DNA of 64,000 nt from Bacteroidaceae bacterium (GCA_902362375.1 CABIVS010000007.1:1-64000); one strand, 5' to 3'. Positions 28,137 to 38,021 are shown, counted from the first letter of the stretch. The notes: generated by a model from the letters alone, not told the origin. A program made the numbers and translations.

Positions 28137-28318
28137 TTGCAATACGAAAAACTATTTAATTAGCTTTGCTATGATTTTAGGCATTGGCAGGAGGATACTT
28201 GTGAAAGTCTTGTGCAATTTATTCCCCAATTATGATTTCATCTCACCATACCCCATGCAACTCTTGTCAATAAAATTATCCTCTTTATAATCTGAAAAGA
28301 TTATAAAGAGGATTTTTT
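28137..28318 (+). ncRNA. Candidate small RNA with its own promoter and terminator
   Basis: TTG at 28137-28139 and TAGCTTTG at 28161-28168 are Bacteroides -33/-7 elements with a 21-nt spacer. A textbook terminator follows: perfect 16-bp arms at 28278-28293 and 28298-28313, loop GAAA, then six T. The transcript would run from about 28174 to 28318, roughly 145 nt. A 39-codon open frame (28171-28290) exists, but its ATG is at or before the expected transcription start and its stop is in the terminator stem, so RNA function is favoured. An AGGAGG at about 28190 followed by GTG in the same frame keeps a short peptide possible. Confidence 0.6.
28278..28318 (+). terminator. Intrinsic terminator of the candidate small RNA
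   Basis: Perfect 16-bp inverted arms with a GAAA tetraloop, then TTTTTT. It lies 170 nt before the HTCS gene, with no protein-coding gene ending before it on the plus strand. Confidence 0.9.
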
Positions 28319-28433
28319 ACTAATATGATTCCTTGACTTTATCTAAAACACAAAATAGAAATCAGAGCTATATAGCAAGAAGAGGAAAAAATAGGCAAAA
28401 ACGAGTATTATTCGTTCAAACCACCTATCTATC

Positions 28434-28464
28434 TTTCTATTCTGCTTTGTTTTCTCTATTTTTG
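28434..28464 (+). promoter_or_regulatory. HTCS promoter
   Basis: TTTC at 28434-28437 and TATTTTTG at 28457-28464 fit the -33/-7 pattern with a 19-nt spacer. The start codon is 23 nt downstream, giving a short leader as expected for a constitutively made sensor. Confidence 0.6.
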
Positions 28465-28487
28465 CTACAAACATTAAAACAACTACT

Positions 28488-31400
28488 ATGAAACGGCTCC
28501 ATATTCTATTTCTTTTTCTGACAATAACAATCACTCTAACCGCTCAACCCATCTGTCAGGTCAAACACTTTTCGGTAAGTGACGGTCTCGCTCAAGGAGT
28601 AGTGATGAGCATATTACAGGATCAGAAAGGGCTTGTTTGGTTTAGTACCTGGAATGGGCTTAACAAATTTGACGGATACACGTTTAAGACTTATAAAACT
28701 TCGCAAGAAAGTAAATATGCATTCGGAAGCAATCGCATGGGGACTATTTCAGAAAGCAAATACGGAGATATATGGTGTCCCACTTACGATGGACAAGCTT
28801 GTCTTTTTGATGTGGAAACCGAGAAGTTTATCGATGTCCTCCAACCTATTGAGCTTGCCACGAAACAAACAAATGATGTCACGCGTATTTATTCGCTGGA
28901 GAAAGGGATCGCCTGGATTCTCTGTAAAAACGGATATGCTTTCAGAGTAGACGAACAACGATGTAAAAAAGGAGAAGGTATCACTCTTTATTCAACTTCC
29001 AACCACAATCTGAAAGGAGATCAGATATTGAGCGTTTATCAAGACTCTGAAGAAGATGAATGGATATTGACGGACAAAGGTGTTTCTATCATAGGAAAGA
29101 AAACACTGGATACAGACTTTCCTTTCCAGTTTATCACTCAAATAAAAGAGACCATCTATCTGATTGCAGAAAATGACAAGTTAGCCAGATATAACTTCCA
29201 CACTAAAAAACTGAAATTCGTAGACATTCCTTATCCCCATCATAAAATAAACAATGTCACTGCCATAGGAAAAGATATGCTGGCATTGGGAACGGACAAT
29301 GGACTCATTTTATATTCTATCCCGAAGAATAGTTTCCAGCAAATAGACATCCGTACAGCTACCCAAACTTCCAACGATGTGGAATCTGTCTATCAAGACC
29401 ACTTGGGAGATATCTGGATCTTTTCAAAAGATCCGGGGATTGTTCATCTTAACCTCGCGACCCATGAAAAAGAGCATCTGTTCACTCCCAAAGATGAGAT
29501 TATCAAGCATGGGCGTAAAAGTCGCAAACTTATTTTTGAAGACAATGCGAAAAACCTATGGCTACTCCCCACGGAAGGAAACTTTTGCTACTATGACCGG
29601 AAAGAAAGAACTCTCAAACCGCTTCTTACGGATATCAATAATCCCAAGTCTATTTTCAGTCCGTTAGTCAGGTCTTATACATTGGATAATCAGGGAAACT
29701 GCTGGTTTGCAACAGCACGCGGCGTAGAAAAACTATGCTTCTTTCCACAGAGTTATCAATTTAACTTGACTGATTACGAGGCGGAAACACGTGCCTTCCT
29801 GCAAGACAGCAATCAACGTCTATGGACAGCATCGAAATCTAATTATATCCAGATATTTGCACCGGATGGTAGCTTGGCGGGATATTTATCCAAACAAGGA
29901 AATATCATTAAAGAAAAACAGTCGTTCTATAATGGAGTATATTCCATTCTGGAAGATAAAGATGGAAATATCTGGTTGGGGACTAAAGATATCGGACTTT
30001 TCCAACTCAAAAAGACAGGAGTAAATCATTATTCTATTCACCATTTTGAACACCAGCCAAACGATCCTTATAGTTTAAGCAGCAATAGCATTTATGCCAT
30101 CTTTCAGGACAGTCGCAACAACATTTGGGTGGGATGTTATGGGGGCGGTTTAAATATGCTGACACAGGATAAAGATGGAAAAACATCCTTTATTCATAGT
30201 AATAATGAATTAAGAAACTATCCCATAGCTTACGGTATGAAAGTACGCAATATTGCAGAAGCTCCGGGAGGAGTGATTTTGGTGGGAACGACTAACGGGC
30301 TGCTTACATTCTCAAACAACTTCGAACGTCTGGAAGAAATTAAATTCTACCGGAATATCCATAGGCCGGGAGATAAAAACAGTCTTAGTGCCAATGATAT
30401 CATGCATATCTATACAGACAAGAATAAAACCACTTATGTCATCAGCTTTACCGGAGGTGTAAACAAAGTGATATCTCCCAACCTGCTTAGCGATCATATC
30501 CAATTCAAGAACTACGACAAGAACAACGGGTTGGCCTCCGACTTGGCACTATCAATCATTGAAGATGCACAGAATCAATTATGGGTTGTTTCGGAGATTG
30601 CGCTCTCCAAGTTCGATCCGGCCAAAGAAACTTTTGAGAACTATGAATTAAGTTCCATCTATCAGGAGTTCAATTTCTCCGAAGCTCTTCCTATCATCAA
30701 TGCCCGTAACCAAATTGTATTGGGAACTGATAAAGGCTTTCTGGAAGTTTCTCCGGAGAAGATGCGGAAGAGTAGCTATGTTCCTCCTATTGTGTTTACA
30801 GGACTCAAGATTCAAGGACACCTTACCGATCACTCCATTGACAATCTGGAAGAATTGGAACTGGAACCGTCGCAAAGGAATGTAACTTTCCAGTTTGCTG
30901 CGCTTGATTATGTCAATCCGAAAGGGATTCTATATGCTTATCGCCTGCAAGGATTAGAGGAAGAATGGAATGAAGCAGATAATAACCGTTCCGCTAGCTA
31001 CATCAACTTACCTGCAGGCAAATATCAGTTGCAGATAAAGTCAACAAACAGTGACGGGGTCTGGGTGGACAATGTACGGACTCTATCTATACATGTACTC
31101 CCCACCTTTTGGGAAACCTACTGGGCATGGCTGCTCTATTTCATTCTATTCATACTCTTTACGGCAAGCATCGTATATGTATTATTTTACATCTACCGGT
31201 TACGTCACAGAGTGGATATGGAACAACAATTAGCAAATATCAAACTGCGATTTTTTACGGACATATCTCATGAGTTACGCACTCCGCTGACTTTAATCAG
31301 TAGTCCTGTGACAGAGGTATTAGAGAATGAACCTCTTTCTCCTTCTGCCCGTGAACACTTGACTTTGGTACATCAGAACACAGAGCGCATGCTCCGACTG

Positions 31401-32828
31401 ATGAATCAGATTCTGGATTTCCGCAAGATTCAGAATCAGAAAATGAAACTACTGATTGAAGAAACCGATTTGATTCCACTTCTGCAAAAGGTGATGAGTA
31501 GCTTCAAACTGATAGCCGAAGAAAAGAACATAAACTATCAGCTGACTTCTACCATCCAATCGGTGTATAGCTGGGTGGACAGAGACAAGTTTGAAAAGAT
31601 ATTCTTCAATCTGCTTTCCAATGCATTCAAGTATACACCTGCCGACAAATCGATCACCGTTCATATCACAACGAAAGAGAAGACGGTAGAGATAGAGGTT
31701 GCAGACGAAGGAATCGGAATTGCAGTAGAAAAGCAACATTCCTTGTTCCAACGTTTCGAGTCATTGGTAAAACAGAATATTCTGCAACCATCTTCCGGAA
31801 TCGGACTGTCTCTCGTGAAAGAGATGGTGGAAATGCATCATGGCACTATTACAGTAAATAGTCAACCCGGAGTAGGCAGCCGTTTTACAGTAAGCTTGCC
31901 TTTACAACGGGAAATTTTCGAAGAGGATGTGCAGGTAGAATTTATCCTGAATGATAGCCAGCGTTCAGCGCCTCATCCCGTCGATAGCATGAAAGCACCG
32001 GAAGAAGTGGAAGAAAAAGAAGACCTTGAGAATAATTCGGATAGTTTCTCCATACTGGTGGTAGAAGATAATGAAGAGTTAAAGGCTTTTCTGAAAAGTA
32101 TTTTATCGGAGAATTATACGGTAATCACAGCTTCCAATGGTGAAGAGGGATTGCAACATGCTGTTGACGATCTGCCCGATCTAATTATCAGTGATGTTAT
32201 GATGCCGGTGATGGACGGTTTAGAAATGATCAGGCAAATCAAAGAGAACAACAATATTTGCCATATCCCCATCATCGTATTATCTGCCAAAGCCTCTCTG
32301 GACGACCGTATCGCCGGATTGGAACAAGGCATTGACGATTATATCACCAAACCTTTCAGTGCTACTTATCTAAAGACCCGTGTAGCCTCCTTGTTACGAC
32401 AACGCAAAGCATTGCAGGAGCTCTATATGAATAGACTGATGGAAGGAAAGAATACCTCTTCTCCCGATCCTCTGACTCCTTCACAACCACAGATTACTCC
32501 ATACGACGAGCAATTTATGGAAAAAGTAATGGCATACATGGAAGAACAGATGGACAACGCCGAACTAACGATTGACGAATTTGCAGAACAGTTGATGCTT
32601 AGCCGCACAATCTTCTACCGGAAATTAAAATCAATCGTCGGGTTGACACCAGTTGACTTTATACGGGAAATACGTATCAAACGTGCCGTACAACTGATTG
32701 ACAGCGGCGAATATAACTTCTCACAGGTAGCATACATGACAGGGTTCAACGATCCTAAATATTTCAGCAAGTGCTTCAAAAAAGTGATAGGAATTACTCC
32801 GTCAGAATATAAAGAGAGGAAAAAGTGA
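28488..32828 (+). CDS. Hybrid two-component system sensor/regulator (HTCS), probable pectin sensor
   Basis: A 1446-residue inner-membrane protein uniting all parts of a two-component system. The order is: signal peptide; periplasmic two-propeller sensor with many repeats of the type IWLGTKDIGLF and GCYGGGLNML; a Y_Y_Y domain (about 790-865); TM (about 878-902); HisKA with FFTDISHELRTPLT (phospho-His near 927); HATPase with NLLSNAFKYTP and DEGIGIA; a receiver with VVEDNEELK and the acceptor in ISDVMMPVMDG (Asp near 1236); and a C-terminal AraC-type HTH (about 1361-1446; GFNDPKYFSKCFKKVIG). Such proteins sense an oligosaccharide and activate a nearby PUL. The pectin genes downstream make an oligogalacturonide-type ligand likely. 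Confidence 0.95.
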   Translation: MKRLHILFLFLTITITLTAQPICQVKHFSVSDGLAQGVVMSILQDQKGLVWFSTWNGLNKFDGYTFKTYKTSQESKYAFGSNRMGTISESKYGDIWCPTYDGQACLFDVETEKFIDVLQPIELATKQTNDVTRIYSLEKGIAWILCKNGYAFRVDEQRCKKGEGITLYSTSNHNLKGDQILSVYQDSEEDEWILTDKGVSIIGKKTLDTDFPFQFITQIKETIYLIAENDKLARYNFHTKKLKFVDIPYPHHKINNVTAIGKDMLALGTDNGLILYSIPKNSFQQIDIRTATQTSNDVESVYQDHLGDIWIFSKDPGIVHLNLATHEKEHLFTPKDEIIKHGRKSRKLIFEDNAKNLWLLPTEGNFCYYDRKERTLKPLLTDINNPKSIFSPLVRSYTLDNQGNCWFATARGVEKLCFFPQSYQFNLTDYEAETRAFLQDSNQRLWTASKSNYIQIFAPDGSLAGYLSKQGNIIKEKQSFYNGVYSILEDKDGNIWLGTKDIGLFQLKKTGVNHYSIHHFEHQPNDPYSLSSNSIYAIFQDSRNNIWVGCYGGGLNMLTQDKDGKTSFIHSNNELRNYPIAYGMKVRNIAEAPGGVILVGTTNGLLTFSNNFERLEEIKFYRNIHRPGDKNSLSANDIMHIYTDKNKTTYVISFTGGVNKVISPNLLSDHIQFKNYDKNNGLASDLALSIIEDAQNQLWVVSEIALSKFDPAKETFENYELSSIYQEFNFSEALPIINARNQIVLGTDKGFLEVSPEKMRKSSYVPPIVFTGLKIQGHLTDHSIDNLEELELEPSQRNVTFQFAALDYVNPKGILYAYRLQGLEEEWNEADNNRSASYINLPAGKYQLQIKSTNSDGVWVDNVRTLSIHVLPTFWETYWAWLLYFILFILFTASIVYVLFYIYRLRHRVDMEQQLANIKLRFFTDISHELRTPLTLISSPVTEVLENEPLSPSAREHLTLVHQNTERMLRLMNQILDFRKIQNQKMKLLIEETDLIPLLQKVMSSFKLIAEEKNINYQLTSTIQSVYSWVDRDKFEKIFFNLLSNAFKYTPADKSITVHITTKEKTVEIEVADEGIGIAVEKQHSLFQRFESLVKQNILQPSSGIGLSLVKEMVEMHHGTITVNSQPGVGSRFTVSLPLQREIFEEDVQVEFILNDSQRSAPHPVDSMKAPEEVEEKEDLENNSDSFSILVVEDNEELKAFLKSILSENYTVITASNGEEGLQHAVDDLPDLIISDVMMPVMDGLEMIRQIKENNNICHIPIIVLSAKASLDDRIAGLEQGIDDYITKPFSATYLKTRVASLLRQRKALQELYMNRLMEGKNTSSPDPLTPSQPQITPYDEQFMEKVMAYMEEQMDNAELTIDEFAEQLMLSRTIFYRKLKSIVGLTPVDFIREIRIKRAVQLIDSGEYNFSQVAYMTGFNDPKYFSKCFKKVIGITPSEYKERKK

Positions 32829-32922
32829 AGAAATCCTCCTTTTCTACCGGATATTCCCCACAAAAAGATTGAAAAGGGCGTACTATTGCAGTCTCAAATC
32901 TAAAAACCAAAAAAACTAGAAA

Positions 32923-35514
32923 ATGAAAAAGCAATGGATCATTGCCTGTTTTATCGGAATTCAAGGGGTAAATGTACAGGCACAACAACCCAGCAAGTAT
33001 CCCTATCAGGACACGAAGCTGACTGTGGAACAACGGGCGGATGATTTACTTCAACGCCTCACATTAGAAGAAAAAGTGGCGTTGATGCAAAACAATTCAC
33101 CGGCTATTCCCCGGCTTGGCATTAAGCCGTATGAATGGTGGAACGAGGCCCTTCATGGCGTTGCCCGTGCCGGACTGGCTACTGTTTTTCCGCAAACCAT
33201 AGGTATGGCCGCTTCTTTCAACGATGCATTACTATATGAAGTCTTTGATGCCGTATCCGATGAAGCACGTGCCAAGAACCGCCAATTCAATGAAAAAGGA
33301 CATTATAAACGTTATCAGGGACTGACCATGTGGACTCCCAACGTCAATATCTTCCGCGACCCCCGCTGGGGACGGGGACAGGAAACCTATGGCGAAGACC
33401 CTTACTTGAGCGGTCGGATGGGAATGGCAGTAGTCAGAGGCCTGCAAGGACCGGAAGATGCCGAATATGACAAACTTCATGCCTGCGCCAAACACTTTGC
33501 CGTGCACTCGGGTCCCGAATGGAATCGTCACAGCTTCAACGCAGAAAACATCGCACCCAGAGATTTATGGGAAACCTATCTGCCTGCCTTCAAGGAACTG
33601 GTACAAAAAGCAGGAGTTAAAGAAGTGATGTGCGCCTACAATCGTTTCGAAGGCGATCCCTGCTGCGGCAGCAACCGTCTGTTAACCCAAATTCTCCGCA
33701 ACGACTGGGGATTCAAAGGAATCGTAGTCTCCGACTGCGGAGCAATCGGAGACTTCTTCCAGCGCAAAAAACATGAAACGCATCCCGATGCCACCCATGC
33801 CTCTGCCGACGCTGTTTTAAGCGGAACGGATCTCGAATGTGGCGGCAACTTCAAAAGCATCACCGATGCTGTGAAAAAAGGCCTGATTTCGGAAGAGAAA
33901 ATCAACACATCAGTCAAAAGACTACTGAAGGCCCGCTTTGAACTGGGAGAAATGAATCCGACTCATCCTTGGAGTAACATTCCATTTTCTGTTATCGACT
34001 GTCCCAAACACAAAGAACTGGCACTGAAAATGGCACATGAGAGTCTGGTATTGCTCCAAAACAAAAACAATATCCTTCCATTAAACCGCCAGATGAAAGT
34101 GGCAGTCATCGGCCCCAATGCCAATGACTCGGTCATGCAATGGGGCAACTACAACGGCTTCCCTTCACATACCGTTACTTTACTGGAAGGAATACGCGCC
34201 AAACTGCCCGACGCACAAATCATCTACGAACCTGTATGCGGATATACAAACGACACCACCCTGCACAGCCTGTTCAACCAGTGCAGTATCGACGGAGAAG
34301 CCGGATTCAACGCCACCTACTGGAATAACCGCGAATACAAAGGCAAGATTGCCGCAACCGACCGCCTGACCACTCCTTTCCATTTCAGTGCCGAAGGTTC
34401 TACCGTATTTGCTCCCGGTGTAGGATTGAAAAACTTCACCGCCATCTATCGTTCCACTTTCCGCCCGGTGGATTCCGGTGCCGCCACTTTCCGCGTGATG
34501 ACGAACGGAGGAGTCACTTTATTCCTCAACGGCAAGCAAATAGCTGAAGCCACCAACATCAAGAATCATACCAATCTGTATTCTTTCAACTACGAAGCAG
34601 GAAAGAGTTACGACATCGAGTTGCGTTTTATTCAGGTTAAAGACAATCCTGCACTGAACTTCGACCTGGCGAAACAAACTCCTATGGATGCCCGTGAAAT
34701 CCTGAACAAGTTGCAAAGCGCAGATGTAGTTATCTTTGCCGGAGGTATCTCTCCCCTGTTGGAAGGAGAATCCATGCGGGTATCCGATCCCGGATTCAAA
34801 GGTGGCGACCGTACAGAAATCGAATTACCCGCCATCCAGCGCGAAGTTCTTGCTCTTCTGAAAAAGAATGGAAAGAAAACAGTATTCGTCAATTTCTCCG
34901 GTTCGGCGATGGCCATCGTGCCCGAAACGCTGAATTGCGATGCTATCCTGCAAGCATGGTATCCCGGACAGGCAGGTGGAACAGCCGTTGCTGATGTTCT
35001 TTTCGGAGATTACAATCCTGCCGGACGTCTGCCTATCACTTTCTATAAAGGTTTGCAGCAATTACCGGACTATGAAGATTATTCGATGAAGGGACGTACT
35101 TATCGTTTCATGGCGGAAACTCCTCTTTATCCATTCGGCTACGGTTTAAGTTATACCCATTTCTCTTATGGGAAAGCCACACTGAACCAGTCGAAACTAG
35201 CCAAAGGCGAAAAAGCCATCCTTACTATCCCGGTAAGTAACGTCGGACAGAGAGACGGTGAAGAAGTGGTTCAAGTATACATCTGCCGTCCTGACGACAA
35301 AGAAGGTCCGCAAAAAACTCTTCGTGGTTTCCAACGGGTCAACATATCCAAAAGCAAGACCGAAAATGTAACAATCGAGCTTCCCTACGAATCATTCGAG
35401 TGGTTTGATACCGCCACTAATACGATGCGTCCTTTGACCGGAACATACAAGGTACTTTATGGTAGCAGTTCATCCGCCGACGATTTGCAATCACTCTCTA
35501 TAAAGATTTTATAA
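32923..35514 (+). CDS. GH3 family glycosidase with PA14 insert (xylosidase/arabinosidase-like)
   Basis: An 863-residue secreted enzyme (signal ending VQAQQ, probably periplasmic). The N-terminal GH3 barrel shows EWWNEALHGVARAG, a motif typical of the beta-xylosidase/arabinofuranosidase branch, then KHFAVHSGPEWNR and IVVSDCGAI with the nucleophile Asp at residue 271. A PA14-like domain (about 450-570, starting FNATYWNNREYKG) interrupts the C-terminal sandwich, and a fibronectin-like domain ends it (EEVVQVYICRPDD). It lies 94 nt after the HTCS, in the same direction. It may remove pentose side chains from pectin; this is inferred. Confidence 0.9.
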   Translation: MKKQWIIACFIGIQGVNVQAQQPSKYPYQDTKLTVEQRADDLLQRLTLEEKVALMQNNSPAIPRLGIKPYEWWNEALHGVARAGLATVFPQTIGMAASFNDALLYEVFDAVSDEARAKNRQFNEKGHYKRYQGLTMWTPNVNIFRDPRWGRGQETYGEDPYLSGRMGMAVVRGLQGPEDAEYDKLHACAKHFAVHSGPEWNRHSFNAENIAPRDLWETYLPAFKELVQKAGVKEVMCAYNRFEGDPCCGSNRLLTQILRNDWGFKGIVVSDCGAIGDFFQRKKHETHPDATHASADAVLSGTDLECGGNFKSITDAVKKGLISEEKINTSVKRLLKARFELGEMNPTHPWSNIPFSVIDCPKHKELALKMAHESLVLLQNKNNILPLNRQMKVAVIGPNANDSVMQWGNYNGFPSHTVTLLEGIRAKLPDAQIIYEPVCGYTNDTTLHSLFNQCSIDGEAGFNATYWNNREYKGKIAATDRLTTPFHFSAEGSTVFAPGVGLKNFTAIYRSTFRPVDSGAATFRVMTNGGVTLFLNGKQIAEATNIKNHTNLYSFNYEAGKSYDIELRFIQVKDNPALNFDLAKQTPMDAREILNKLQSADVVIFAGGISPLLEGESMRVSDPGFKGGDRTEIELPAIQREVLALLKKNGKKTVFVNFSGSAMAIVPETLNCDAILQAWYPGQAGGTAVADVLFGDYNPAGRLPITFYKGLQQLPDYEDYSMKGRTYRFMAETPLYPFGYGLSYTHFSYGKATLNQSKLAKGEKAILTIPVSNVGQRDGEEVVQVYICRPDDKEGPQKTLRGFQRVNISKSKTENVTIELPYESFEWFDTATNTMRPLTGTYKVLYGSSSSADDLQSLSIKIL

Positions 35515-35525
35515 TTTTACCCTCA

Positions 35526-35581
35526 TGCCCTCATAAGCTACTTTAATCCCTTTATTCATCGGGGATATAGCTATGAGGGCA
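35526..35581 (+). terminator. Long stem-loop after the GH3 gene
   Basis: TGCCCTCATAAGCT (35526-35539) pairs with AGCTATGAGGGCA (35569-35581) with one bulge, and an inner ATCCC/GGGAT stem stabilises the loop. It begins 11 nt after the GH3 stop. There is no T-run, so termination would be imperfect; an RNA-stabilising 3' end is possible. Confidence 0.5.
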
Positions 35582-35768
35582 GACTATAACAGCAAGTAAT
35601 GGCGAAAATTAACCGCCGTGAAATTAACCGTCGTTATTTTTAGGAGGCATTATTAGATTTTATAACAGAACCAAATGATTGGAATAACTTGGAATAGATC
35701 GGCCTAGGAATTAAACACCATTTTTTCTGTCAACTTTTGCTTTTCTCCTGCAAAAGATTTTTCTTTTT

Positions 35769-35925
35769 CATTTCTCATATTCTCATAGTATTCGTATAAA
35801 GCAAAGACTGTCAAACAGATAGTCTATGAGAAATGATTTCTAAATAGGCATTTCTCATAGTTTTTTGGCCAAACACCCCGGATTTTACCTCATTTCTCAT
35901 ACTTACTGGAGGCATTTCTCATAGT
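35769..35925. repeat. Array of CATTTCTCATAGT-type short repeats
   Basis: Copies of CATTTCTCATA(GT) start near 35769, 35779 (partial), 35849, 35891 and 35913; an inverted copy CTATGAGAAATG is at 35824-35835, and another inverted form lies near 36343. Spacing is irregular, so it is not a CRISPR array. Confidence 0.6.
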
Positions 35926-36103
35926 GTATCCGGAGGATTGATTTCCCATCAACAGAACTTATTGCTTCTTTTCGTGTGTACTGCTTTTATTCCTACAGCA
36001 ATGACATTTTACAAACAATTCATTGTTTGTTTATATGAAATGTACTCGTTAATAAGTTATTAATCAATGGATAATACCGTTTTTTCTAAGGAGGAAACCA
36101 ATC

Positions 36104-36187
36104 GTTGCACTCCAGTGAACAGATCCTTGCACTCTAGTGGAAAGAACCGTTCACTGGAATGCAACGATCTGTTCACTAGAGTGCAAC
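36104..36187. repeat. 84-bp near-perfect palindrome made of four 17-mers
   Basis: Two forward copies (36104-36120 and 36126-36142) of a unit like GTTGCACTCCAGTGAAC are followed by two inverted copies (36149-36165 and 36171-36187). The whole block reads almost the same on both strands, so it could fold as one long hairpin or as two small ones. No gene is associated. Confidence 0.75.
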
Positions 36188-36351
36188 AAACCGGATAGTG
36201 GTAAGAAAAAAAGGTTATGATGAAGGAAAAACAGATAAGTATACGGTAAATAATACACAGAAAAGCTATAAACAACAGAAAGTTGCCAATTAAACTGAAG
36301 AAGGAAAGGAGTATGAGAATAAGATGAGAAACACCTTGGAACCTATGAGAA

Positions 36352-36381
36352 AAGGGTTGGACAAGCTGTTATCCAACCCTT
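36352..36381 (-). terminator. Terminator of the GH28 transcript
   Basis: Perfect 10-bp arms AAGGGTTGGA (36352-36361) and TCCAACCCTT (36372-36381). On the minus strand they are followed by TTTTCTC, 14 nt beyond the GH28 stop codon. Confidence 0.8.
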
Positions 36382-36394
36382 AATTTGAACTCTA

Positions 36395-37972
36395 TTAATT
36401 CTTTGTAAGCAGCCGTTTTTCTGAAATTGTCCCATATTCTTTGCCATTGATAGTAATACCTGTTGTATTCTCTATCTGTATCATCGAATCATCGGGAGTT
36501 TCTATATCCACATTCTCTATGCTAATCTTTGCAACTTTATTAATTACGATACCTTGCTTCGCACCCGTCACCACCATATTCTTTATGGATATGTTCTCAA
36601 TCGGCATTTCGGGAAGTCCGTTCAGATACACCGCCCGTCCGGCTCCCTTGCAGAACACGTCCGAGATATGTATGTTCCTGAATGCCGGAGTTTCTTCGGT
36701 AACATCCGGCACAGGCTCGCCCGGAGCACCTTTGGTGGCATAATACAAGTCGGCAATCAAGGCATCATTCGGAATGTCTATCATATTGATATGGTTGATA
36801 TAGATATTCTCCACAACACCGCCACGACCGCGGACACTCTTGAACCGCAGCCCTACATCCGTACCGATAAACGAACATTCGGATACATACACATTCTTCA
36901 CGCCGCCGGACATTTCGCTACCAATGACGAATCCGCCATGACCGTGCAACACGGTATTGTTTTTCACAATCACATTCTCGCAAGGCTCTCCACGTCTGCG
37001 CCCGTCTTTATCCTTTCCCGATTTCAGACAGATTGCATCGTCACCCGCGTCGAAGAAACAGTTTGTTATCAGTACATTCTTGCAGGATTCCACATCGAGC
37101 GCATCCCCATTCTGCGAGTACCACGGATTGAACACCTTTACATCATTCAACGTCAGGGATTCGCAAGACAAAGGATGAAGGCACCAATTCGGAGAATTTT
37201 TAAAAGTCACGCCTTCCAGAAGCACCTTTTTGCTCTTCACAATGCTTAGCAGAACAGGGCGCAACCAGCTTTTCATTTTTTCCCATTCTTTTATATCCAT
37301 GTCCGGACGCTTATTTCCCCAGTCTGCCATAAGCACGGAAGCCTTTAAAGCACCTTCATCAGGATACCACACCTTGCCGCTTTCATCTACCTTACCACCG
37401 GATTGAAGCAACTTTTTCCATTGTCTATCCGTCATCTTATCCTTTTTGACGGGACGCCACCGGTCTCCCGCCCCATCGAAAACACCGTAGCCGGTGATGG
37501 CTATGTTTTCCGCATTTATTGCCGAGATAGGCGACTGGCAACGTCGCGTATCCAATCCTTCAAACGAAGTCGTGACGATTGGATATAAAGAAGTATCACT
37601 ACTGAATACAATCAAAGCATTCTTTTCAGCGTGCAAATTGACGTTACTCTGCAAAACAATGGGACCTGTCAGCCATAAGCCTTCCGGAATGACCACTTTG
37701 CCCCCGCCTTTGTCGTGAACCGCTTTGATAGCCTTGTTAATAGCCTCTGTATTCAGCGTCACACCATTGCTTTTTGCTCCAAAATCACAGATACTCACCT
37801 GATAATCGGGGAAAACGGGACGTTCCACTTTAGGCATGGAGAAAGGAAGGTCTTTATATAAATCTTCCATTTCTATCGTTTGATCCTCCGAGTTTGAATA
37901 TGCCTGACAAGATGCCAATAACAAGAGTCCCATCAGCATTACTCTGAAATCCTTTTTCAAAAATCTATTCAT
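36395..37972 (-). CDS. GH28 polygalacturonase-family enzyme
   Basis: A 525-residue lipoprotein or secreted enzyme (signal ending LASCQ). It is a right-handed beta-helix GH28 with the family motifs NGDALDVESC (for NTD), GDDAICLKSG (the two catalytic Asp), GHGGFVIGSE (for G/SHG) and RFKSVRG (for RIK). It hydrolyses galacturonide links in homogalacturonan or related pectin. It lies 49 nt downstream of the CE8 gene and is the last gene of the pectin operon. Whether it is exo- or endo-acting cannot be read from the sequence. Confidence 0.92.
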   Translation of the reverse strand: MNRFLKKDFRVMLMGLLLLASCQAYSNSEDQTIEMEDLYKDLPFSMPKVERPVFPDYQVSICDFGAKSNGVTLNTEAINKAIKAVHDKGGGKVVIPEGLWLTGPIVLQSNVNLHAEKNALIVFSSDTSLYPIVTTSFEGLDTRRCQSPISAINAENIAITGYGVFDGAGDRWRPVKKDKMTDRQWKKLLQSGGKVDESGKVWYPDEGALKASVLMADWGNKRPDMDIKEWEKMKSWLRPVLLSIVKSKKVLLEGVTFKNSPNWCLHPLSCESLTLNDVKVFNPWYSQNGDALDVESCKNVLITNCFFDAGDDAICLKSGKDKDGRRRGEPCENVIVKNNTVLHGHGGFVIGSEMSGGVKNVYVSECSFIGTDVGLRFKSVRGRGGVVENIYINHINMIDIPNDALIADLYYATKGAPGEPVPDVTEETPAFRNIHISDVFCKGAGRAVYLNGLPEMPIENISIKNMVVTGAKQGIVINKVAKISIENVDIETPDDSMIQIENTTGITINGKEYGTISEKRLLTKN

Positions 37973-38021
37973 ACTTATCTTTATTATGTATCAAAACCTA
38001 TTGAAATATACTATTTTATTT

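Larger units (their letters stand above)
35515..36394. other. Gene-free, repeat-rich 880-bp gap
   Basis: No convincing gene is found. The stretch contains the stem-loop at 35526-35581, two direct 14-mers at 35606-35619 and 35621-35634 (15-bp period), a stem CTTTTGC/GCAAAAG at 35734-35756 followed by T-rich DNA, six or more ATTTCTCATA-type repeats from 35769 to 35925, an 84-bp near-palindrome at 36104-36187 and the GH28 terminator at 36352-36381. A 71-codon minus-strand frame crosses the palindrome and is rejected. Confidence 0.7.

Noticed and set aside
28171..28290. 39-codon peptide gene
   Set aside because: Its ATG is at or before the expected transcription start and its stop is in the terminator stem; the small RNA reading fits better.
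35769..35925. Possible CRISPR array
   Set aside because: Repeats are too short, spacing is irregular, one copy is inverted and no cas genes are present.
36060..36275. 71-codon minus-strand frame in the repeat-rich gap
   Set aside because: It runs through the 84-bp palindrome, so it is open by chance of the repeat composition.
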